Of a stretch of 64,000 nt of DNA, positions 52,188 through 62,602 are shown piece after piece. The stretch comes from Afipia sp. GAS231. Lineage in GTDB: Bacteria; Pseudomonadota; Alphaproteobacteria; Rhizobiales; Xanthobacteraceae. How positions within the stretch are numbered: the stretch's first letter is position 1; the number at the start of each line of letters is the position of its first letter. The notes beneath the pieces are model-generated. The model was given only the letters and a program-made list of their open reading frames with translations, was not told the origin of the DNA and did not search any database. Where the stretch lies: the NCBI RefSeq assembly GCF_900103365.1, contig NZ_LT629703.1, forward strand, positions 1,922,001 to 1,986,000, given 5' to 3'. Position numbers and translations under genes: made by a program.

Positions 52188-55100
52188 CTAGAATGCCGGC
52201 CGCGGCGGCGGATTGGCCACTTGCGGCGTCAGCGCCAGCGGCGGCCTTGGTTTCGGCCTTGCGGGGCCCGGCGCCGGCCTCACCTCGATCGGTGGCGGCA
52301 GCGGCGCGACTTGCTGCTGGCCTGTCACCGGCGCGGGCGCGGCGGCAGCGGGCGGCGCGGCTTGCGGTCGCGGCGCGGCGACCTTGGGCTTTGCCGGAAG
52401 CCTGCGCCGATCGCGGCCGGGCAACGGCACCTGCGTCCGCGGTTCGCTTGGCTGGACCGCTTGCGGTGCCGGCGATGGCGCATCCTCCTGCGGCGGCAGC
52501 AACAGCGGCGCAGGCGCAGGCGGCGGCGGTTCGCCGCGCTCGATGGCATCGAGCCGTTTGGTCTCGTGATCGATCGCCCGCACCGAGAGCCACGACGACA
52601 ACGCGGCAACATCGACGCTTCGGCTGAGCGCGTCAGGCGTGCCGACGGCAAACAATTGAATCTCGGGGCGGCCGGCCGTCGTCGTTAACGCAAGGGCCGC
52701 GCGAACATCGGCCTGGTCGGCGGGAATATCGTAGCCGCCGGAGACGATTGCCCTCACCCCGTTGGCATCAAGCGTGGTGGCGCCGACCCTGATGCGGCCA
52801 TCCCTGATGTTGAACGGGACCTGCGCCGATGCGATCGACAAGACTCCCGCCGCCAATGCCGGCTCGACGATCTGCTTCAATCTGGCGTCATCCTTTGCCT
52901 GCCCGCTGTCGCTGGCGCGGACCGCCGCGTCGAAGGCGCGCGGATCGAGGCCGGCGATCTTCGCGGATTCCAGCGTCACCGTTCCGCTGCCGGTCAGCGC
53001 GCCCGACAGCGCCGAGGCACTGCGGCCCTGGCTGGCCAGCGTCATCTGCAGCGAGGCGCGGCCGGCCGGCATCGCGAGATTGCGATAACGCAGCGCCGCG
53101 CCGTCGACGCGGTTGAGCTGGACGCTCGCATTCATGGCAATGCCGTCGGCGCTTTGCCTGGTGTCGATATTGGCGCTGGCTTCGCCACCGCCGATCTTGC
53201 CCTTGATGGTATCGAACGTCAGCGACTGGCCGTCGCTCTTGACCACACCGCTGATCGGCTGCAACTCGCTGCCGCCCGGCAGCAGACCGCGCAAGGCCTG
53301 GAACGCGATCTTGCCGCGCCAGCCCTTCACCAGGCCGGCACTGAGCGGCTCGGCCGCATCATGCCCGGCCGCACCGATCGCCAGCGCGAAAGCCGGCGCC
53401 AGCGCCAGTTGATCGAGACCGATTTCACCTTCGATACTCTTCTCATCGCCAAGTGCGACCGCGACGCGCCCGCGCAACCGCGAACCGGCGATGGTGCTGT
53501 CGAGATCGTCAAAGGTCAGCCTGTTGCCCGCGAGCGAGACGCGCGAGGTGAGAGCGATGTTCTGCGCCAGCGGGTCTGATGGCTTGAGGTCAAGCAGCGG
53601 TCCGAGATCGGCGCTGCGAACTCTGAGATTGAGACTGGCCTTGGCGTCCTGCGCCCACGGCTCCGCGGAACCATCCGCTTCGGCATCCAGTCCCACGCCT
53701 GAGATCTTGGCCTTCAGCCGCAACGGTGCGCCCCATGCACCCGCGGCCGAGCCTTCGAACTGTGCCGGCCCCTCGCCCGCCGTAATGACGCGATCGATGC
53801 CGAGCAGCGCCAGCAGGGCGTGGCCCTGCGTCGACGACAAATTTGACTCGATCCCGAGCTCGCTGCGGCTAAGTGCTGCGAGATCGATGCCGTGGATCGC
53901 CGCGACGGGCGGCTTTGCGGTGATGGTGGTGATGCCCTTGAGCAGCGGCGCGTCGACATCGACAACGGCACGCGCATTGGCGCGATCAGCCTGTGTCGTG
54001 TTCTTGTCGAGATCAAGCGCGAGCTTCAGGCGCGCAGGCCCGGGAGCGGAGCCCATCGCGTTGAACCGGGCGACCAGCGCCGGTGCAAACGGCGCGATCA
54101 GGGTTGTGAGCTGACCGAGCGAGGCGGCGCTGGAATCGATTTTCAGCTTTCCGATCGCGTTGACGCGGTCGAAATTAGCAGCGCCTTCCAGCATCACGCT
54201 GTCGGGCCGGCCGACCTTCAGCTGCTCGAGCGAGAACGATTTCGGCCCGTAGCCGAGCTTGGCAAGCAGCGGACGCAATTCCTGACCGGCCGAAATGGCG
54301 GTCCCGATATCGAGCGCGAGCGCGCCTTCGTCCGGCCAATCGCCCTGCGGTCCCGCCAGCGAGCGGACGAACGCCGTGGCCGCATCGATATCCAGCCGTT
54401 CCGCCTTCAATTGCGCATCGACCTTGGAGCCGCTGTTGGCCTGGCGGTGCGACACCGCAATCCGCCCTTCGACGGCGCCGCCGTCGATATCAGCCTTCAA
54501 GGCGTCGAAGGTGAATCCGTCCGCTCCGATGGTGACGTCGCTGCGCAGCCGCAGCGGCTTTTGGCTGCGATAGGCGGCGTCGCCGCGGCCTTGCAACCAG
54601 GTCATCAATGCATCGGGATCGGTGGAGTCGATGCTGAGCGCGGCCTTGAATTGACCGGGCGCGGCGCTCTTGGCGCTGGCTTCGCTGAGTGAGACCCGCG
54701 TCGTGCCAGGGGCGCGAAACTCCAGTTTATGGACGCTCCAGGTGCTGGCATTGCCATGCAGTTCGGCCGCGATGTCCTGCAGCGGACGGCCGCCCAGCAT
54801 CACCTGCTCGGTGGAGAGTTCGACTTGCGCCGGGATCGGCGCCGGCGGAATAGAAGCGATCAGCGTCCGCAGCGCCGGCCATGCGCGGACCGGCTCAGTG
54901 GAATTGTCCTTGCTGACGAACCTGTCGGCATCGAGCTGTCGCGCCGACAGCACCGCATGCAACTGCGGCGAGGCGCCGAAGCGAATGTCGCCGGTGCCGG
55001 CGAGCTTCAACGCGCGCTCGTCGCCTCCCAAGGTAAGTTCGATCTGTTCAAGCCGGGCCGCCGCGTAGTCGGTCTTGATCTTCGCCGTGATCCGCCACGG

Positions 55101-55856
55101 CGGTTCGTTACCTCCACCTTTTTGGCCGACCGGCGTCGCCAGCGTCACCGCGCCGTCGAAACGCGGCGCGCGGGCGTCGAAATTCAGGACACCGTCGAGA
55201 TCGGCCGCGAACGCGCGCTGGCCCGGATCGATATTGAGGTGAAGGCGTGTGCCGTTGCCGTCGGGTCCTAATCCTGAGGAAACCCGAAACGGATAGCGCG
55301 TACCCCCGAGCATGAAGTTGCCGTCGCCGCGAAGCGCGCCGGCGGCGAGCGAGCGCACGTCGCCGCTGAAGGCGATGCCGTTCAGTTCGAGTGTGCTGCG
55401 GCTGGCCGCATCGTGCAGCGCGATCCGGCCGGTGAGATTCAGGCGATCGATTGCCAGCGAACCGAGATTGAAGGTGCCGGTCGAGGCCGGCCAGTCGACC
55501 CGCCCCTTCGGATCGAGACCGAGATCGAGCGACATGCCGTTGATGGTCAGTTCGGTGGCGCGCCATTCGCCGCGCATCAGCGAACCCAGGCTGAATTCGA
55601 CGTCGAGCGTGTCGGCGCGCACCTTGCCGAGGTCGTTGGCGCCACCGACCACCACCGAGCGCAGCTGCAGCGACGGCGCCGGCAGCAGCCGGGCGTCAAG
55701 CTTGCCGCCGACGCGAACCTGGGCGCCGATAATTCGCGTCGCCTCGGCCTCGAACTGCGGCCTGAACTGGCTCCAGTCGATGAAATACGGCCCGACCAGC
55801 GCGGCTATCAGCGCGAGAATGAAGGCAATTGCCAGGCCGAGCAGCGTCGTCTGCAC
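52188..55856 (-). CDS. AsmA-family protein
   Basis: A 1222-residue envelope protein. A single N-terminal helix (LLGLAIAFILALIAALVGPY) is followed by FIDWSQFRPQFEAEATRIIG, typical AsmA starts, then a long beta-rich region of the repeating beta-groove type and an AsmA_2 C-terminal domain. The last 120 residues are a Pro/Ala/Arg-rich tail. AsmA-like proteins are thought to bridge inner and outer membranes for phospholipid transport. GTG at 55856 is chosen because AGGGGAGACACC precedes it; a Met ten residues upstream has no such site. Confidence 0.9.
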   Translation of the reverse strand: MQTTLLGLAIAFILALIAALVGPYFIDWSQFRPQFEAEATRIIGAQVRVGGKLDARLLPAPSLQLRSVVVGGANDLGKVRADTLDVEFSLGSLMRGEWRATELTINGMSLDLGLDPKGRVDWPASTGTFNLGSLAIDRLNLTGRIALHDAASRSTLELNGIAFSGDVRSLAAGALRGDGNFMLGGTRYPFRVSSGLGPDGNGTRLHLNIDPGQRAFAADLDGVLNFDARAPRFDGAVTLATPVGQKGGGNEPPWRITAKIKTDYAAARLEQIELTLGGDERALKLAGTGDIRFGASPQLHAVLSARQLDADRFVSKDNSTEPVRAWPALRTLIASIPPAPIPAQVELSTEQVMLGGRPLQDIAAELHGNASTWSVHKLEFRAPGTTRVSLSEASAKSAAPGQFKAALSIDSTDPDALMTWLQGRGDAAYRSQKPLRLRSDVTIGADGFTFDALKADIDGGAVEGRIAVSHRQANSGSKVDAQLKAERLDIDAATAFVRSLAGPQGDWPDEGALALDIGTAISAGQELRPLLAKLGYGPKSFSLEQLKVGRPDSVMLEGAANFDRVNAIGKLKIDSSAASLGQLTTLIAPFAPALVARFNAMGSAPGPARLKLALDLDKNTTQADRANARAVVDVDAPLLKGITTITAKPPVAAIHGIDLAALSRSELGIESNLSSTQGHALLALLGIDRVITAGEGPAQFEGSAAGAWGAPLRLKAKISGVGLDAEADGSAEPWAQDAKASLNLRVRSADLGPLLDLKPSDPLAQNIALTSRVSLAGNRLTFDDLDSTIAGSRLRGRVAVALGDEKSIEGEIGLDQLALAPAFALAIGAAGHDAAEPLSAGLVKGWRGKIAFQALRGLLPGGSELQPISGVVKSDGQSLTFDTIKGKIGGGEASANIDTRQSADGIAMNASVQLNRVDGAALRYRNLAMPAGRASLQMTLASQGRSASALSGALTGSGTVTLESAKIAGLDPRAFDAAVRASDSGQAKDDARLKQIVEPALAAGVLSIASAQVPFNIRDGRIRVGATTLDANGVRAIVSGGYDIPADQADVRAALALTTTAGRPEIQLFAVGTPDALSRSVDVAALSSWLSVRAIDHETKRLDAIERGEPPPPAPAPLLLPPQEDAPSPAPQAVQPSEPRTQVPLPGRDRRRLPAKPKVAAPRPQAAPPAAAAPAPVTGQQQVAPLPPPIEVRPAPGPARPKPRPPLALTPQVANPPPRPAF

Positions 55857-56017
55857 GGTGTCTCCCCTTGAACGGCCCCGGCACATGGCCGCGCGAAGCC
55901 GAACCGGCGCCGGAGCAAGTCAATATATAGAGACAAGTATGGCGAAGTCACAGCAACATCGCGAGAGCCCCGGTTCTGAAATACAGAACCAGGACTCGTT
56001 TCCAGGGCGAGCCGGAC

Positions 56018-57250
<1,233 letters not shown>

Positions 57251-57311
57251 GGTGACCTCAATGAGTTACCGCGGTGTATCTTGCCGGTATCGGCGACGTC
57301 ATTCGGAAAAC

Positions 57312-57343
57312 TGCAACTCGATACACTCTTGTATCGAGTTGCA
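57312..57343. promoter_or_regulatory. Putative TetR operator between P450 and TetR genes
   Basis: TGCAACTCGATACA-CTCT-TGTATCGAGTTGCA: perfect 14-bp arms, 4-bp centre. It lies 62 bases above the P450 start and 21 bases above the TetR start, placing it over both promoters. Confidence 0.8.
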
Positions 57344-57363
57344 TTCTGCCCTAAATTGCCAGG

Positions 57364-57972
57364 ATGTCAAGAGTCCGAACCCGACCCACACGGGATGATA
57401 CCCGCGAAAAGCTGTTCGAGGCGGCTGCCCGCGTCTGCGAGGAACAGGGCATCGGCGGCGCCAGCATCGAGGATATCGCGGCCGCGGCAGGTTTTACGCG
57501 CGGGGCGTTCTACTCGAACTTCAAGAGCAAGGACGAGCTGGTCATCGCGATGATGGAGGAGCACGTCGAACAATCCATACGACGCATGCACGAGCTGCTG
57601 GCTGAGCATAAAACCCTTCCGGATTTCATCAACGCACTCCGGAACATGGACCGCAGCAAGCAGGATCCGCTCGGCCGCTCGCCCCTGCTGCATATGGAGA
57701 TGATCCTGTTCGTGGCGCGCGCCGAAAAGCGCCGGCCCGAACTCGCCAAGCGGCTACGTGCCCGGCGAAAACTGATCGCGGACATCGTCGAGACGACGGC
57801 GAAGAACAGCGGCAAGAACGGAATTCTGAATCCGGCCTGGGTCGGCGCGGTCGTGCTGGCGCTGGAAGACGGTTTTCGTTTGCACCGCCTGATCGATCCG
57901 GAGACGCCGGCCGACAGTTTTTTGCGCGCCATCGCCGACCTGCAGCGAGCGATCGGGATACCATCGTCGTAA
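57364..57972 (+). CDS. TetR/AcrR-family transcriptional regulator
   Basis: A 202-residue regulator. The DNA-binding domain is DDTREKLFEAAARVCEEQGI, then the helix-turn-helix ASIEDIAAAAGFTRGAFYSN. A helical ligand domain with a TetR_C-type region (PLLHMEMILFVARAEKRRPE) follows. It is divergent from the P450 gene, with the operator at 57312-57343 only 21 bases upstream of its own start, so it very probably represses both genes. Confidence 0.92.
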   Translation: MSRVRTRPTRDDTREKLFEAAARVCEEQGIGGASIEDIAAAAGFTRGAFYSNFKSKDELVIAMMEEHVEQSIRRMHELLAEHKTLPDFINALRNMDRSKQDPLGRSPLLHMEMILFVARAEKRRPELAKRLRARRKLIADIVETTAKNSGKNGILNPAWVGAVVLALEDGFRLHRLIDPETPADSFLRAIADLQRAIGIPSS

Positions 57973-58076
57973 CGAAGTGTTCGAAAATCTTCGTTCACAA
58001 AGTGTGAGTTCGGGCGTGTGCTCGCTGCGGGATGTGCGCTCGCAGGCACTTGCCGTCGATGGCGAACTGCTGCAGA

Positions 58077-58973
58077 TCAGTCACGCGATACAGACTGCCC
58101 CGCGAAAAGCGGAGCGTACGCAGCGAGCCTGCGGGATACGAACTCCGTGAAGAGCCGCACGCGCTTCGTCTTGCGCGTCTCTCCCTGTGTCAGAAGCCAG
58201 AGCGTTCCGTACATGTGCAGGCCGGTGCCCGGCACCCTCACTAGCAGGGAGTCGGCATCTCCGACGAAGCACGGCAGTGTCGTGATCCCGAGCCCTTGCC
58301 GTACAGCAACGATCTGCGCCTCGGCGTCCGTGACCCTGAATGGAACCCCTGTGGTGCGAACCTCACCCTCGCTGGCCCAACCCGGAATTCCATGAATACT
58401 TATGACGATCCACCGGATGGGATCAGGCGCGCCCGCACGCCACGCGGCCAGTCGATCGCGAGACATGTAGACGCCGCCGAACAGTTCCGGTCCCTTCATG
58501 CCGTGAAGATTGAGCGGCAGGGTTTTGCGGTCGTAGACGACGCGGATCGCGACGTCGGCCTCTCGGTTGGTCAGATTTGCCAGCTCGCCGAACGACAAGA
58601 TGTCCATCTCGATGTCCGGATGCAGACGCGCGAAATCGGCGAAATCCGGCATGAGCAGGTGTGTCGCGAGGGGCGGCGCCAGCGTCACCCGCAGAAGCCC
58701 GCGCACGCTCTGGTCGCGCCCGAAGACGCGCGTCTCCAGCAGGTGCGACGACGCTTCCATCTGGTCCGCGAACTCGAGGACCTCCTCGCCCGCAGCCGTC
58801 AGGCGGTAGCCCGAAGGAAGCTTTTCGAACATGTGGACCCCGAGGCGTTCCTCGAGCTGGGCGATGCGCCGCAGCACGGTCGCGTGGTTCACACCGAGGC
58901 GCTCGGCGGCCGCCCGCACCGAGCCTCCGCGCGCGACGGCAAGAAAGTAGCGAACGTCATCCCAATCGATCAT
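58077..58973 (-). CDS. LysR-family transcriptional regulator
   Basis: A 298-residue LTTR. The winged helix-turn-helix is MIDWDDVRYFLAVARGGSVR then AAAERLGVNHATVLRRIAQL; the effector domain runs from about residue 90. ATG at 58973 fits the family; the in-frame ORF extends upstream without homology. It is divergent from the SDR at 59252 and the NTF2-like gene, the probable targets. An inverted repeat lies between them (59008-59043). Confidence 0.92.
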   Translation of the reverse strand: MIDWDDVRYFLAVARGGSVRAAAERLGVNHATVLRRIAQLEERLGVHMFEKLPSGYRLTAAGEEVLEFADQMEASSHLLETRVFGRDQSVRGLLRVTLAPPLATHLLMPDFADFARLHPDIEMDILSFGELANLTNREADVAIRVVYDRKTLPLNLHGMKGPELFGGVYMSRDRLAAWRAGAPDPIRWIVISIHGIPGWASEGEVRTTGVPFRVTDAEAQIVAVRQGLGITTLPCFVGDADSLLVRVPGTGLHMYGTLWLLTQGETRKTKRVRLFTEFVSRRLAAYAPLFAGQSVSRD

Positions 58974-59007
58974 GGTGCAATCCCGCACCGCGCAGTGCGC
59001 CTTCCAA

Positions 59008-59043
59008 AGCCCGTATCTAACACATTGAACAGCGGTACGGGCT
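59008..59043. promoter_or_regulatory. Inverted repeat upstream of the LysR gene
   Basis: AGCCCGTA (59008-59015) and TACGGGCT (59036-59043), perfect 8-bp arms 20 bp apart. The spacing is wider than the usual T-N11-A LysR box. It lies 35 bases above the LysR start. Confidence 0.4.
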
Positions 59044-59251
59044 GAAATCATGGCCTATGCCAGGCAAGCACGGCGCAATTCCGAACGGCGGACACCGATC
59101 GTCGCGGCTGGTGTCGGTCGTCCGGCCGGATCGATTTCGCACCACCGATGTGCGCGTTTCCGCACTCAACGCCTGACCCCGGCGGACCTATGTCGAGGTT
59201 CTCGGGGGCGTCCCCGAACGACCAGAGGCGGAAGCCTGGAAGGAAGAAGTC

Positions 59252-59986
59252 ATGGGAAAGCTTGAAGGTAAGGTTGCAGTCATCACGGGTGGATCGAGCG
59301 GCATGGCGCTGGCGAGCGCCCAGCAATTCGTCGAAGAAGGCGCCCATGTTTTCATCACGGGCCGGAGACAGGAGGCACTGGACGAGGCCGTCAAGCTGAT
59401 CGGCCGAAACGTGACCGGCGTGCGCGGCGACGCGGCCAATCTCGACGACCTCGACCGTCTGTTCGACACGGTCAAGCGGGAAAAGGGCAGGATCGACATC
59501 CTGTACGCGAGCGCCGGCACGGGCGAAGCCGTCCCACTGGGCGAGATTACCGAGCAGCATTTCGATACGACCTTCGGCCTGAATACGCGCGGCACGCTGT
59601 TTACGGTCCAGAAGGCGCTGCCGCTGTTCAACGATGGCGGATCGATCTTCATGACTGGGTCAGTTGCTTCGATCAAAGGTTTTCCTGGTTACAGCGTGTA
59701 TGCGGCGAGCAAGGCGGCGCTGCACGCATTCGCACGCGGGTGGCTCAACGAACTCAAGGGCAGGAATATCCGGGTGAACGTGCTGCACCCAGGTCCGATC
59801 GCCACACCGATGCAGGACCAGGTTCTCACCGAGGAAGCGAAGCGGATGTTCGAATCCCTGATCCCGCGGGGAAAGATGGGTCGTCCCGAGGAAATTGCGG
59901 CAGCCGCGCTGTTTCTTGCTTCAGACGATTCGAGCTTCGTGAACGGGGTGGAGTTGTCCGTCGACGGCGGCTTCTCGGCCATCTGA
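59252..59986 (+). CDS. Short-chain dehydrogenase/reductase
   Basis: A 244-residue SDR. The cofactor loop VAVITGGSSGMALASAQQFV has Met-Ala where the third Gly of TGxxxGxG is usual. Next are the Asn-region YASAGTGEAVPLG, catalytic Ser in MTGSVASIKGFPG and the Tyr-Lys pair in YSVYAASKAALHAFARGWLN; the end NGVELSVDGGFSAI is typical. GGAAGGAAGAAGTC precedes the ATG. Substrate unknown. It heads a plus-strand group with the NTF2-like and damaged methyltransferase genes. Confidence 0.93.
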   Translation: MGKLEGKVAVITGGSSGMALASAQQFVEEGAHVFITGRRQEALDEAVKLIGRNVTGVRGDAANLDDLDRLFDTVKREKGRIDILYASAGTGEAVPLGEITEQHFDTTFGLNTRGTLFTVQKALPLFNDGGSIFMTGSVASIKGFPGYSVYAASKAALHAFARGWLNELKGRNIRVNVLHPGPIATPMQDQVLTEEAKRMFESLIPRGKMGRPEEIAAAALFLASDDSSFVNGVELSVDGGFSAI

Positions 59987-60016
59987 ATTCGCGCCGAGCG
60001 AAAACGGAGAGATACG

Positions 60017-60433
60017 ATGAGCACTGAAGAGAATGTCAAGCTTGTGAAGAATTTCTTTGCAGCCATGGGCAGCAGCAACGCGCGCGATCTGCTGGCGTTG
60101 GCTGCCGAAGATATCGAGTGGATCATTCCGGGCGAAGGCTGGCCGCTGGCAGGCACGCACCGCGGGCACGCGGAGTTGGCGGCTGTGCTCAAGAAGGCGT
60201 CCGAAGAGGTGGAAACGCAATACCCGAAGCCCCCCGAATTCGTGGCGCAGGGAGACCGGGTTATGGTCGTCGGCGTCGCTACAGGAAAAATCAAAGCCAC
60301 GAATAGGCCGTTCAAGGACGAGTGGGTCTTCGACATTACCATTCGAGACGGCAAAGTCGCCCACATCCAGGAGTACATCGACACGCAAGCACTGGCGCGG
60401 GCCTCCGAGGTGGACGCGTCCGGGCTGCCGTAG
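60017..60433 (+). CDS. NTF2-like (SnoaL) family protein
   Basis: A 138-residue protein of the cone-shaped NTF2-like fold: NVKLVKNFFAAMGSSNARDL, ALAAEDIEWIIPGEGWPLAG and the strand KIKATNRPFKDEWVFDITIR. Members include isomerases, hydrolases and ligand-binding proteins, so the activity is open. GGAGAGATACG precedes the ATG, 30 bases after the SDR stop. Confidence 0.88.
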   Translation: MSTEENVKLVKNFFAAMGSSNARDLLALAAEDIEWIIPGEGWPLAGTHRGHAELAAVLKKASEEVETQYPKPPEFVAQGDRVMVVGVATGKIKATNRPFKDEWVFDITIRDGKVAHIQEYIDTQALARASEVDASGLP

Positions 60434-60540
60434 CGCTGGCCGTCTGCGGCCATCGGTTCGGGGTCGGCGGTGAATGAGCCGTAGATCGCCCCCTCGCACG
60501 CCGCGCACTCGTCGAATTCCCAATCGTAAAGGAGATCCCG

Positions 60541-61145
60541 ATGTACGACCAATCCAAGCTATCCGAGTTAATCCGGTTCGCACGCGTCGATGCGGGCTCC
60601 ACCGTCATCGACGTTTACCCAGGCGACGGCGACTGGACCCGTCTCTTCTCCGACATCGTGGGACCCGAAGGACGAGTCTACAGCTTCGTGCCAGCCGAAG
60701 TCGCCCACTTCAAGAACGATCCGGTCGGCCGCATGCGGACGCTTGCGACGGAGCCGGACCGAGAGAACGTCGAAGCCGTCTCGGCGGACCTCGTGGCGAT
60801 GCCGGAGGCCGCGCAACCAGCGGATGTCCTGTGGCTGCATCTGTTCTACCACGATCTCCACACCGCGCTGATCCAGGCCAGGGGCGCGACGGCGGCCCAG
60901 TTCAATCGAGCCGTCTACGAGCGGCTGAAGCCCGGTGGGTCCTACGTCATCGTAGACCACGCCGCCGCCGTCGGCGCAGGCATGAGCCAGCATCCGTTCG
61001 TGCGGAGGTGGAGGCGGCCGGCTTCGTACTGGACGCGGAAAGCACCATGCTCGCGAACAAGGACGATCCGCACTCGATCAAGGTGTTCGATCCCTCGATC
61101 AAGGGCGAGACCGATCGCTTCGCCTATCGGTTCGTAAAGCCCTGA
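60541..61145 (+). pseudogene. Frameshifted SAM-dependent methyltransferase
   Basis: The first frame encodes VDAGSTVIDVYPGDGDWTRL (motif I region) and ERLKPGGSYVIVDHAAAVGA, the C-terminal half of the methyltransferase core. Near 60985-61000 homology passes to another frame, which continues ASVRAEVEAAGFVLDAESTM and ends DRFAYRFVKP with TGA at 61143-61145. The usual segment between VDHAAAVGA and the AEVEAAGF helix (about eight residues, containing an LHRID-type sequence) is missing, so a deletion not divisible by three is the likely lesion. The unshifted frame ends at 61137 in an Arg/Ser-rich nonsense tail. A sequencing error cannot be excluded. Confidence 0.7.
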
Positions 61146-61236
61146 GAGGTCCCCGCGCCGACTTCATGTCGACCTCTCGATGGGTGCAAGACAGCCAATC
61201 GGTCAGCAATGTCCCCGGGTAACACAAACGAAAAAA

Positions 61237-62541
61237 TCAGACATCTCGCACCTTATACATCTGGCCGGCGACCGCCCTCACCTTGCGCGGCGACGCCTGC
61301 CAGATCGCGATCGCCGACAAGAGGCTCACGGCAATACCGATCGCAAAGGCCAGCGTGTAGCTGCCGGCAAGGTCGTACAGCACGCCGGTCGCCCACGGAC
61401 CGGCAGCGCCGCCCGCCAACGCGGCCAGCATGATGGTGCCGAAAATGCTGCCATAGTGCCTGCCCTGAAAGATTTCGAGCACCACCGCGCCCATGATCGA
61501 GGTCAGCCCGTAGCCGAGCGCGCCCTGGGTGAAGATCATCAGGTAGACCAGCGGCAGCACCGGCGCATATTTCAGCCCGATCAACGCCGCGAAGCAGATG
61601 GCAAAGCCGAAGCAACTGATGGCCCAGATCCATTCCCGCCCGATTCGATCAGACAGATGCCCGAGCCAGATCTGGCCGGGAATGCCGAGCAGGCTGACCA
61701 CGCCGAGCGCCCAGACCGCGACGTTCGGGCTGAAACCGATATCGAGCAGGAATTTGGTCTGGTGCACCTGCACCGCGTACCAGATGTACAGGCCGCAGAA
61801 ATAACCAAGCGCGATCCACCAGAAGCGCGCGGTGCGCAACGCGCGCGCCAGCGTCCAGTCGGTGCCGGCCCAAACCGGATCGACGACGTTGGAGACCGGT
61901 TTTGCCGATGTCGCAGTTGGCGCAGCGTCGCCGTCCGGCAATAGGCCGATGTCTTCCGGCTTCTTGCGCAGCAGCAGGTTGATCGGCGCAAGGGCTACGA
62001 GCACCAGGATGCCCATCGCGGTGCAGGCGGTGCGCCAGCCGGTCTGCTCGATCATGTGCTGCACCCACGGCAACAGGGTCACCGAGCCGATGCCGACGCC
62101 GGCGAACGCCAGCCCCATCGCGAGACCGCGGCGGCGGATGAACCAGTTCGGCAGAAACAGCGATTGCCCGGAATAGCCGAGGCAGACGCTGCCGGCGCCG
62201 ACCATCACGCCGATGGTCAGATACAGATGCCAGGGCTGCGTCGTCAGCGGGGCCAGCAGCAAGCCACCGCCCATCAGCGCGACGCCGAGTTCCATCACCC
62301 CACGCGGGCCGAAGCGATCCATCATGCGACCGATCAGCGGGCTGACCGCGCCGGAAACCACAAAGCCAAAAGAGAAGGCGCCCGCGGTGACGCCGCGCTC
62401 CCAACCGAACTCGCCGATGATTGGCGGAAAGAACAGCGAGAACGCGGTGCGCGCATTGACGCCGATCGCCATGGTGACGAACGTCACCGCGACGATCGTC
62501 CAGCCGTAGAAGAAGGGAAGTCGCATCAGCGGGAATTCCAT
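61237..62541 (-). CDS. MFS transporter (monocarboxylate-porter-like)
   Basis: A 434-residue membrane protein with about 12 helices. The first helix begins FFYGWTIVAVTFVTMAIGVN and the motif A region is RMMDRFGPRGVMELGVAL; a matching GHLSDRIGREWIWAIS is in the second half. A cytoplasmic loop with MetKKPED-type charge lies after helix 6. ATG at 62541 (MEFPLMRLPFFYGW) is used; 62526 and 62565 are alternatives. It lies downstream of a 2-hydroxyacid dehydrogenase on the same strand, so a hydroxy or keto acid is a plausible substrate. Confidence 0.88.
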   Translation of the reverse strand: MEFPLMRLPFFYGWTIVAVTFVTMAIGVNARTAFSLFFPPIIGEFGWERGVTAGAFSFGFVVSGAVSPLIGRMMDRFGPRGVMELGVALMGGGLLLAPLTTQPWHLYLTIGVMVGAGSVCLGYSGQSLFLPNWFIRRRGLAMGLAFAGVGIGSVTLLPWVQHMIEQTGWRTACTAMGILVLVALAPINLLLRKKPEDIGLLPDGDAAPTATSAKPVSNVVDPVWAGTDWTLARALRTARFWWIALGYFCGLYIWYAVQVHQTKFLLDIGFSPNVAVWALGVVSLLGIPGQIWLGHLSDRIGREWIWAISCFGFAICFAALIGLKYAPVLPLVYLMIFTQGALGYGLTSIMGAVVLEIFQGRHYGSIFGTIMLAALAGGAAGPWATGVLYDLAGSYTLAFAIGIAVSLLSAIAIWQASPRKVRAVAGQMYKVRDV

Positions 62542-62602
62542 TGCTGACCCTGTGGAGCGGGTCATCCGATCAACATTACGCTGACATCCGCGCCTCGAAG
62601 TT

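Noticed and set aside
59050-59265. 71-codon open frame ahead of the SDR gene
   Set aside because: Arg/Ser-rich, overlaps the SDR start and its ribosome binding site, and resembles no protein.
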